This document shows, piece after piece, positions 1 through 5,207 of a stretch of 6,343 nt of DNA; positions within the stretch are counted from its first letter, which is position 1; each line of letters starts with the position of its first letter. The position numbers were made by a program, and so were the translations under genes. The notes under the pieces are model-generated. The model did not search any database. It saw only the letters and a program-made list of their open reading frames with translations, and was not told where the DNA came from. The DNA comes from an uncultured Christensenella sp. (GTDB lineage Bacteria > Bacillota > Clostridia > Christensenellales > UBA1242), in the NCBI GenBank assembly GCA_905212505.1, contig CAJMEO010000027.1, forward strand, positions 1-6,343, read 5' to 3'.

Positions 1-10
1 AACATAATAT

Positions 11-39
11 TTTACTTTTAAAATAAAATATGTTAAAAT
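11..39 (+). promoter_or_regulatory. Predicted sigma-A promoter of the HicB-like gene
   Basis: The -35 box is TTTACT (11-16, 4 of 6 to consensus). A 17-base spacer separates it from the -10 box TAAAAT (34-39, 5 of 6), which is preceded by TGT (31-33), an extended -10 element. Transcription would begin near 46, just before the ribosome binding site. The surroundings are very AT-rich, so chance matches are common. The spacing and extended -10 make this better than average. Confidence 0.45.
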
Positions 40-49
40 TAATTTGATT

Positions 50-54
50 AGGAG
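50..54 (+). promoter_or_regulatory. Ribosome binding site that fixes the start of the HicB-like gene
   Basis: AGGAG at 50-54 lies five bases before the ATG at 60. A GTG at 54 is in the same frame but overlaps this site, so it cannot be the start served by it. The ATG at 60 is therefore preferred, giving a 108-residue protein. Confidence 0.75.
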
Positions 55-59
55 TGGTT

Positions 60-386
60 ATGAAGCAACAATTTGTATATCCGGCAGTATTGTATTACGA
101 TGAAGAAAACAATAATTATGCTGTTGCCTTTAATGATTTAGATATTTACACCGAAGGCGATAGTGTTGAAGATGCTTTTAAAAGTGCAAAAGAATATTTA
201 TTTGCATATTTAGAATGTTCAAATCATATTAACAATGAACTTGAACAACCAACAAGTTATATTGTTGTTAAAAATGAGCATCAAGCCGACATTGTTCTTT
301 TGGTTGATAGCGAACTTGATAGTGAATCTGCACAAGGCAAATTTATGCCCGAAGATTTGGATATAGACTTGTTTGAAGAAGAATAA
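60..386 (+). CDS. HicB-like small protein, apparently without a HicA partner
   Basis: This 108-residue protein resembles the HicB antitoxin N-terminal fold (a partial RNase-H-like domain). It opens with the strand YPAVLYYDEENNNYAVAF (residues 7-24), then a DLDIYTEGDSVEDAF segment and the helix KSAKEYLFAYLE (41-52). This follows the HicB pattern 'YPA.....D..Y.V.FPDL.G..T.G.t.eeA...A.e.l..yl'. A second strand-like stretch, DIVLLVDSEL, follows at 77-86. HicB proteins usually continue into a ribbon-helix-helix or HTH DNA-binding domain, but here the end is an acidic tail (residues 83-108, 11 of 26 acidic). The start is the ATG after AGGAG. No hicA is visible: only 59 bases precede the gene, and a terminator follows. 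It may be an orphan regulator or a non-toxin HicB-fold protein. The fold assignment is fairly secure; the function is not known. Confidence 0.8.
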   Translation: MKQQFVYPAVLYYDEENNNYAVAFNDLDIYTEGDSVEDAFKSAKEYLFAYLECSNHINNELEQPTSYIVVKNEHQADIVLLVDSELDSESAQGKFMPEDLDIDLFEEE

Positions 387-394
387 ATATTAAC

Positions 395-424
395 AAAAAA
401 GAAGTTTAAATAACTTCTTTTTTT
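395..424. terminator. Bidirectional intrinsic terminator between the HicB-like and GT4 genes
   Basis: A perfect 12-bp stem (395-406 with 412-423) encloses a five-base loop and has GAAGTT/AACTTC at its top. On the + strand it runs into seven Ts (418-424), eight bases after the HicB-like stop codon. Read on the - strand the stem ends in six Ts, so it can also end the convergent GT4 transcript, whose stop lies about 44 bases away. No other candidate is visible in the 81-bp gap. Confidence 0.8.
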
Positions 425-467
425 GATGATATTGAATTTTGTAAGATATTAATTTTAATTACTAGGG

Positions 468-1721
468 TTATTGTGTTTTTTCAAATTCTTTATTTACTTT
501 GTTGTTTGAAAAATTTTTGTTAATCAATTCTTTATAAATTTCAAAAATTTGTTCTGCAACATTGTCCCAACCCACATTTAGTGTGTTATATGCGTTAACA
601 GACACTTCATTTAATTTTTGTTGATTTTTTGTTATTTCGATTATTTTGCTGGCAAAAATATTTTTGTCAAGTTCGCAACAAAAGCCATTAAAGTTGTCTT
701 CAATGTTTTCACTGCTTGCACTGCCTTCTATTGCAAGCATTGGAGTTTTTTGGCTTGCCGCTTCAGATTTCACAATTGGGCAATTGTCAACAGTTGATGG
801 AAAGCAAAACAAGTCGGCAAAATAATAATATTTAGAAAGTAAATTTTGGTCAGTAATTTTTCCTGTAAAAATAATATTATTTTCTAAGTCGAAGTTTTTG
901 CACATTTCTTTAAGTTTTGCTTCATCGTTTCCACCGCCAATCATAAACATTTTAAAATCAAAGTTTTTTTCTTTCAAAATCTTTAAACTTTCAAGCAAGA
1001 AATCAAGATTTTTGCATTTCATTTCCATTCTTCCAACAAAAAGAAGAACAGGACTGTTTTTTGTTATATTATATTTATCACAAAAATATTTTTTAATTTC
1101 TGTTTCGTTGGTGTTAGTTTTCATGTTTGTTGTGTTGGGGATTACAATAATTTGTGGATCTATAACGCCATTTTTAATATAATTTAACCTTGTTGCATTG
1201 CTAACAGCAATAACCTTGTCACACTTGTTAACAAACTTGTAAGCACGTTTAACAACGATGTTTGCAATCAATTTATTTTTCACGCAAGTTGGAATTTCTT
1301 CATTAAATTTGCTGTGGGCATGAAATAGAACTGGAATATTGTTTTTTTTGGCATATTTCAAACAATAACTTGCAACGCCATAAACTGTGTGTAAGTGAAA
1401 AACGTCAATTTTAAGTTTGTCAAGTTGTTTTTTGAATTTGTTATCCAGTTCAGGCACGGGTTGGCATAAACCCCATTTTTTTGGAACTTTTATGCTTTTT
1501 GTTCTGATTATTGCAAAATTTTCAAAATCTTTGCAACCTTTAACATCACCAGTGATGCAAACCACATTAACGTTTTTATTTTTATAAAAACTATTACATA
1601 AGTTAGAAACAACATTTTCAACACCGCCCACAGATGGATAAAAAGCATCAGTGACTAAAGCGACATTTAATTTTTCTTTTTTATAAAAATCTTTCAACTT
1701 GTCTTCATTATGAATTCTCAT
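468..1721 (-). CDS. GT4-family glycosyltransferase (GT-B fold)
   Basis: This 417-residue protein has the GT-B layout of family GT4. The N-terminal domain shows VALVTDAFYPSVGGVENVV (about 20-38) with the family GG pair at 32-33, then FHLHTVYG (108-115) and FHAHS (133-137). The linker region has AVSNATRLNYIKNG (172-185) and PNTTN (195-199). The C-terminal nucleotide-sugar domain has FVGRMEMKCKNLD (228-240), a GGG turn at 262-264 and FTGKI (285-289). The family E-x7-E motif appears as D312-x7-E320 in FPSTVDNCPIVKSEAA, so an Asp replaces the first Glu. The following GSASSENIEDNFNGF resembles a Clostridia GT4 subgroup. It is expected to be a retaining transferase at the inner face of the membrane; the acceptor could be a lipid, polysaccharide or protein glycan. 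It diverges from the MGDG-type transferase, suggesting related roles. No good Shine-Dalgarno precedes the ATG (an AGGG lies 13 bases away). Family assignment is strong; substrate is unknown. Confidence 0.88.
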   Translation of the reverse strand: MRIHNEDKLKDFYKKEKLNVALVTDAFYPSVGGVENVVSNLCNSFYKNKNVNVVCITGDVKGCKDFENFAIIRTKSIKVPKKWGLCQPVPELDNKFKKQLDKLKIDVFHLHTVYGVASYCLKYAKKNNIPVLFHAHSKFNEEIPTCVKNKLIANIVVKRAYKFVNKCDKVIAVSNATRLNYIKNGVIDPQIIVIPNTTNMKTNTNETEIKKYFCDKYNITKNSPVLLFVGRMEMKCKNLDFLLESLKILKEKNFDFKMFMIGGGNDEAKLKEMCKNFDLENNIIFTGKITDQNLLSKYYYFADLFCFPSTVDNCPIVKSEAASQKTPMLAIEGSASSENIEDNFNGFCCELDKNIFASKIIEITKNQQKLNEVSVNAYNTLNVGWDNVAEQIFEIYKELINKNFSNNKVNKEFEKTQ

Positions 1722-1727
1722 AAATAA

Positions 1728-1756
1728 AGTTTAACCCTAAAATTAAATTTTGTCAA
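1728..1756 (-). promoter_or_regulatory. Alternative GT4 promoter abutting the start codon
   Basis: On the - strand a perfect TTGACA (1756-1751) is followed by a 17-base spacer and TAAACT (1733-1728, 4 of 6). Transcription would start at about 1721, which is the A of the ATG, giving a leaderless message. The weak -10 makes this less likely than the upstream promoter at 1826-1798; both may be used. Confidence 0.3.
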
Positions 1757-1760
1757 ACTA

Positions 1761-1790
1761 TTGACTATTAATTGTTATATATATTATAAT
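1761..1790 (+). promoter_or_regulatory. Predicted promoter of the MGDG-type glycosyltransferase
   Basis: TTGACT (1761-1766, 5 of 6) is separated by 18 bases from a perfect TATAAT (1785-1790). The start would be near 1797, leaving a leader of about 166 bases before the ATG at 1963. A weaker second candidate lies closer (TTTACT at 1881-1886, 18 bases, AATAAT at 1905-1910). I see no recognisable riboswitch in the leader. Confidence 0.5.
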
Positions 1791-1804
1791 TTAATATATT
1801 ATAA
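1779..1804. repeat. 11-bp direct repeat spanning the two -10 boxes
   Basis: ATATATTATAA occurs at 1779-1789 and again at 1794-1804. The first copy covers most of the rightward -10 box and the second covers the leftward -10 box. In sequence this AT-rich it may be a by-product of two -10 boxes rather than a regulator site. Confidence 0.5.
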
Positions 1805-1826
1805 ACTAATAATGATGTTTTGTTAA
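1798..1826 (-). promoter_or_regulatory. Predicted main promoter of the GT4 gene
   Basis: Read on the - strand, TTAACA (1826-1821, 5 of 6) is followed by a 17-base spacer and a perfect TATAAT (1803-1798). The start would be near 1791, about 70 bases before the GT4 ATG. It faces and overlaps the rightward promoter at 1761-1790, so the two start points lie only a few bases apart. Confidence 0.5.
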
Positions 1827-1962
1827 AACGAATAAATTAAGTTTGCTATCGTAAATTTCTTAAAAACCAAAGCGTCATAGTTTACTATATATTAGTCATT
1901 TGAAAATAATGCTTCACATTGATTTCTCTTGACTTCGCATAATAAAAAAATAATGAGGTTTT

Positions 1963-3324
1963 ATGAAAAAGAGAGTTGTTATCACTTTTGTTGAGGCTGG
2001 TCAAGGGCACATTGTAACCGCTCAAGCAATAGCTGAAAGTTTAGAAAAATTATATGGTGACGAAATAGAAGTTGTTAGAGACTGGATTTTTAGGGCTGAT
2101 AAAGATAAAGAATTAATTGACCATGAACAATTTTTGATAAAAGATGTAAAATATGCAAACAAACATAAAGGTCATCTTGACATGCAATTTGCATTCATGA
2201 AAACTTTCACTGAACAAGGAACATTAAAATTTGTTTATAAAAATGTTTTTGGAAATATCTATAAAAAATGCATGAAACATCTTGAAAATTTAAATCCTGA
2301 TGCTGTTGTTAGCACACATTTTGAACCTGTCTTTTTTGGGGTGGAAGCATGCAGAAAAAATTCTAAAAATAAATGGCTTAACATTGTTTATGACCCAGAC
2401 CATTGTGTTCACGGCTGGTGGGATAATAGATGTGATATTTTAGTAACTAACAATTCAGTTGCAACAAAAGAAGCCATAGAAGATAAGAAATTTGCCCCTT
2501 CTCAAGTAAGACAAGTTAATTTTTTAACACGAAGTCAAATTCAAAATTTCAACTTAACAAAACAAGAGTGTAGAGAGAAACACAATCTTCCACCAAAATT
2601 TACTGTTATTTTAGCAGATGGGGCTTATGCTTCGGCAAATTTAGAAAGTTTTACAAAAGAATTATTAAAAACTGAAAAAGAAATAACAATAATAGCAGTT
2701 GCTGGAAAAAATGAAAAAGTTTTTAATAAACTTAAAAACCTAGAAAGTTTGATGCCAAACAATATAACTTTAATCACTCTTCCATTCACCACAAATATTG
2801 AAGATTTCTATTGTGCTTCTGATTTGTTCATAACAAAAGCGGGGCCAAACGCAATAACAGATTCTATGTTTGTTCACACGCCCATCATGACAAATTTTTA
2901 TAGTGGTCCAATTGAAAAAGCGTCAAATGATTTGTTCACTGAATTTTATAAAACAGGAATTTATGTTAAAGACAAGAAAAAAGCAAGAGAATTGGTTGAA
3001 AGTTTTATTGACAACCCTTCGCTTTTGGATGAATATAGACAGAACACTTATCAATTTGACAGAACAAAAAATGGTGCCGATGAGATTGCGAAAATTATTT
3101 ATGAGAGTTTGCAAAGCCCAGAAGAATATAGATATAGTCCATACAAAGCAAAGATTGAAAAAAGTAAACTTAAATATCAAAATGATTATGATAAAAAAAT
3201 AGAAAAAATAACAAAAAAAGTTATGAAAGAAAAAACTCAAAAGCGGAAGAAACAACTATTATCAATTCAAAAAGAAGTTTTTAAAAAAGTTAAAAAAGAA
3301 AAAAGAAAAGTTAAACAAGCGTAA
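1963..3324 (+). CDS. MGDG-synthase/UgtP-type GT28 glycosyltransferase with lysine-rich tail
   Basis: This 453-residue protein matches the MGDG synthase / processive diacylglycerol glycosyltransferase group, which transfers sugar from UDP-sugar to diacylglycerol at the inner membrane face. The N-terminal domain begins VVITFVEAGQGHIVTAQAIA (5-24), the family GxGH loop with G13, G15 and H16. VVSTHFEPVFF (115-125) and YDPDHCVHGWW (143-153) follow, then DILVTNN (158-164). The donor domain has ILADGAYAS (216-224) and AVAGKNEKV (245-253). DLFITKAGPNAITDS (287-301), equivalent to the family 'TKPGG.T.sEa', precedes a TNFYSGPIEKASNDLF segment (310-325). The catalytic part ends near 385. A basic helical tail follows, with 23 lysines in the last 60 residues; it may bind anionic lipid. 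GAGG at 1955-1958, four bases before ATG, supports the start. Likely product is a membrane glycolipid or lipoteichoic-acid anchor; this is inference. Confidence 0.85.
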   Translation: MKKRVVITFVEAGQGHIVTAQAIAESLEKLYGDEIEVVRDWIFRADKDKELIDHEQFLIKDVKYANKHKGHLDMQFAFMKTFTEQGTLKFVYKNVFGNIYKKCMKHLENLNPDAVVSTHFEPVFFGVEACRKNSKNKWLNIVYDPDHCVHGWWDNRCDILVTNNSVATKEAIEDKKFAPSQVRQVNFLTRSQIQNFNLTKQECREKHNLPPKFTVILADGAYASANLESFTKELLKTEKEITIIAVAGKNEKVFNKLKNLESLMPNNITLITLPFTTNIEDFYCASDLFITKAGPNAITDSMFVHTPIMTNFYSGPIEKASNDLFTEFYKTGIYVKDKKKARELVESFIDNPSLLDEYRQNTYQFDRTKNGADEIAKIIYESLQSPEEYRYSPYKAKIEKSKLKYQNDYDKKIEKITKKVMKEKTQKRKKQLLSIQKEVFKKVKKEKRKVKQA

Positions 3325-3375
3325 ATTAAATGTTTTATAAATTTAAATAATAAAATCAACAAATTAAATACAAAA

Positions 3376-3511
3376 GTGTCTTTGGCACAAACAAATTGAA
3401 TATGTCACATAAAAATATGTATAAATTGCAAAAGAAAAACATCAAATTGAACGAGAAAGTGTTTTCGCCACAAGAGAAGGTGCCTTTGGCACAAAAAAAT
3501 GTCTTTGGCAC
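3376..3511. repeat. Four copies of a 13-bp dyad motif (GTGCCTTTGGCAC type)
   Basis: Copies lie at 3376-3388 (GTGTCTTTGGCAC), 3459-3471 (GTGTTTTCGCCAC, the most divergent), 3480-3492 (GTGCCTTTGGCAC) and 3499-3511 (ATGTCTTTGGCAC). The third is a perfect inverted repeat with 5-bp arms around TTT. The last three start 21 and 19 bp apart, near two helical turns. Copies fall in two reading frames, which argues for a nucleotide-level role rather than a repeated peptide. They could be operator sites or small RNA hairpins in a leader. They make up the notable content of the 272-bp gap before the surface gene. Confidence 0.65.
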
Positions 3512-3538
3512 TAAAATTGAAAAAACATATAAAAACAT

Positions 3539-3568
3539 TTGACAAAGAAATGCAAAAAGTGGCATCAT
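3539..3568 (+). promoter_or_regulatory. Possible promoter of the surface-protein gene
   Basis: A perfect TTGACA (3539-3544) is followed by an 18-base spacer and CATCAT (3563-3568, 4 of 6). The start would fall near 3575, leaving a leader of about 20 bases. The dyad motifs lie just upstream of the -35 box, where an activator or repressor could act. The -10 box is weak. Confidence 0.35.
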
Positions 3569-3596
3569 TTTTAATGAAAAGAGAAAAACTAAGGAA

Positions 3597-5051
3597 ATGG
3601 TGGAAGTGGGAAAGAGCAAGAAAGAAAAGTTGTTTTCAAAGATTTTGTTAGCACTGTTATTGATAGTGCTTGTTTCTTTGTTCTCAATCACTTTTGCTTG
3701 GTTCACCGACAAAAAAGAATATGAAGGCACCTTAAACTTTGGTTCAATTGAACTTGACGTTTCAGGTGGGGTGGACAACGAAACACAAACTTTAACCTTT
3801 GATGTTTCAAGGGTTTCTGGCCCAACATACACGGGCAAACTTATGCCAGGTGACACAGTTAACATCAATTTAACCTTAGGCTTAAAATCAACAAGCGAAC
3901 CAGCATACTATATCGTATATATTTTTGATAATAACGGCGTTTTTGAAGAATCAATGTATTTTTCAGAAGACGGAACAAATGTTTATGTTAACAATTTCAC
4001 AAAAACCTATCTTCAAACCGACGCAAACAAAGCATCAGTGTCAGACAAATATTGTGGAAAGTTAACAAACGAAAGTACGCAAAACATAACAATCTCAGCA
4101 AAAGTGTCTGAAGACTATGAAATTCAAGGCACGAATGTGAAAGTCTTTTGCAAAATTTATGCAATTCAACAAGCAAATTTAACATCTCAACAAGCCTATG
4201 ATGAATTATATCCACGTGTTAATTTTGTGACGTCTGAAAACTGGAAAGCAGCAATTCCTGATTATGTTAACCTAACAAGCATAGGGTTTTATGACAAAAA
4301 AGATAGTGGGTTAACAGGTTATGCAAAAGATGACACATTAACCGCAAACCTAGATGCAAAACTTGCAACAAACGACCAAGGAAAGTTGGAAGTTTGGACA
4401 AAGTCAAGCACCGACATAGCCTTTGTTAGCGACAAAGTTATCATGGCGCCAACCAATTGTTCATATTTGTTTAGTGATTCAACTGCAGCAAACAGACTAA
4501 CGAACTTAACATCAATAACATTTAATAACTTTAATACGAGCTTAGTTGTATATATGAATGGAATGTTTTTGAGTTGTCAAGCATTAACCGGCCTAGACCT
4601 TTCAAACTTCAACACAAGCAGTGTTACAAACATAAATTCTATGTTCGCTTATTGCAGCAAATTAACCAGCCTAGACCTTTCAAACTTCAACACAAGCAGT
4701 GTTACAAGTATTGGATATATGTTTATATACTGCAATGCTTTAACAAGTTTGGATGTTTCAAGTTTCAACACAAGCAGTGTTACAAGCATGGCTTATATGT
4801 TCTATAATTGCAGCAAATTAACCAGCCTAGACTTATCAAACTTCAACACAAGCAAGGTTACAACTTGGACTGATATGTTCAGTGGCACTTTCTCAAACGC
4901 GCCAAGCAGTTCGTCGTTGAAAATCAGTTCAAACTTCACATATAAAGTGGGAGGAGTTAACACACAATTTGCAAGCAAAACCGAGTTAAATTCAAAAACA
5001 GCGTTGAACACAAGTGTTACAGTTTTGAAAGATGGAAATGCACTTAGTTAA
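3597..5051 (+). CDS. Secreted BspA-type leucine-rich-repeat protein with SipW-type signal and TasA-like N-terminal region
   Basis: This is a 484-residue exported protein. A basic start (KSKKEK, 6-11) precedes a hydrophobic segment (about 15-34) ending SITFA, then WFTDKKEYEGTLNFGSIELD (35-54). This matches the SipW-dependent signal seen in TasA and camelysin ('A.FTDt...n.f..GtldL'), with cleavage likely after A34. Residues 40-200 continue as a TasA/camelysin-like beta region, including the LMPGDTVNINLTL stretch (82-94). After a BspA-type lead-in with the SYLFSD sequence (289-294), five 26-residue repeats occupy about 304-428. Their consensus is LTSLDLSNFNTSSVTsi..MF..Cs. (DUF285, 'bacterial surface 26-residue repeat'). 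BspA repeats are associated with adhesion and host or bacterial contact. No LPXTG motif or C-terminal membrane helix is present, so attachment may be through polymerisation or release. AAGGA at 3591-3595 lies only one base from the ATG; in-frame GTG codons at 3600 and 3606 are alternative starts. Specific function is unknown. Confidence 0.87.
   Translation: MVEVGKSKKEKLFSKILLALLLIVLVSLFSITFAWFTDKKEYEGTLNFGSIELDVSGGVDNETQTLTFDVSRVSGPTYTGKLMPGDTVNINLTLGLKSTSEPAYYIVYIFDNNGVFEESMYFSEDGTNVYVNNFTKTYLQTDANKASVSDKYCGKLTNESTQNITISAKVSEDYEIQGTNVKVFCKIYAIQQANLTSQQAYDELYPRVNFVTSENWKAAIPDYVNLTSIGFYDKKDSGLTGYAKDDTLTANLDAKLATNDQGKLEVWTKSSTDIAFVSDKVIMAPTNCSYLFSDSTAANRLTNLTSITFNNFNTSLVVYMNGMFLSCQALTGLDLSNFNTSSVTNINSMFAYCSKLTSLDLSNFNTSSVTSIGYMFIYCNALTSLDVSSFNTSSVTSMAYMFYNCSKLTSLDLSNFNTSKVTTWTDMFSGTFSNAPSSSSLKISSNFTYKVGGVNTQFASKTELNSKTALNTSVTVLKDGNALS
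4506..4880 (+). repeat. 78-bp tandem repeats encoding five 26-residue BspA units
   Basis: Units begin at 4506, 4584, 4662, 4740 and 4818, the last being incomplete in its match. The first unit is the most divergent. Units two and three share 38 identical bases (4592-4629 and 4670-4707). Units three and five share a 26-base identical block across their leading boundaries (4651-4676 and 4807-4832). Conserved positions are the LDLSNFNTS core, then MF, then Cys. Confidence 0.9.
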
Positions 5052-5172
5052 AAATTTCAAAGGTTATCTGATTTTATAAAAATTTATCAATAAAAAATAA
5101 TCACTAATGTTAAGAAGTTAAAAGATAAACAAATTTAATAAAACATAAGTGAAAATTCAATTGAAATTATTA

Positions 5173-5207
5173 AAAATGGAAAGATTATAAAACAATCTTT
5201 CCATTTT
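5173..5207. terminator. Bidirectional terminator overlapping the end of recF
   Basis: A perfect 14-bp stem (5173-5186 with 5194-5207) encloses a seven-base loop. For recF on the - strand the stem is followed by TTTTTAATAATTT, a good T-rich tail. On the + strand it ends TTTT then CTATTTTAATAATTTT, which can serve the surface gene ending at 5051. The recF stop codon (5187-5185) sits at the loop edge and the 5' arm codes for the last RecF residues. In the rest of the 133-bp gap (5052-5184) I see only AT-rich sequence. Confidence 0.8.

Noticed and set aside
1141..1160. DnaA-box-like sequence near recF or in the GT4 gene
   Set aside because: Only isolated partial matches inside coding sequence were seen, with no cluster, so no origin is supported.
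898..1182. 94-codon + strand open frame
   Set aside because: It lies antisense inside the GT4 gene, is hydrophobic and phenylalanine-rich as expected of the complement of lysine-rich coding sequence, and matches no family.
1797..1962. Riboswitch or structured RNA in the 166-base leader
   Set aside because: Only short AT-rich or 4-5 bp pairings were found, with no conserved motif recognised.
2903..3255. Open frames on both strands within the end of the MGDG-type gene
   Set aside because: Both are by-products of the A-rich lysine tail; the catalytic motifs are only in the main frame.
3540..3542. TGA read as tryptophan, extending the surface protein upstream
   Set aside because: The genes checked encode tryptophan with TGG, and a SipW-type signal normally begins close to the N-terminus, so a long extension is unlikely.
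3356..3868. 170-codon - strand open frame
   Set aside because: It is antisense to the signal-peptide region and leader of the surface gene. Its repeated VPKT segments are only the complement of the dyad motifs, and no family resemblance is seen.
4506..4880. CRISPR-like repeat-spacer array
   Set aside because: The 78-bp periodicity keeps the reading frame and encodes a known 26-residue protein repeat.
4574..5011. Short open frames on both strands inside the repeat region
   Set aside because: Their periodic sequences simply reflect the 78-bp repeats read in wrong frames.
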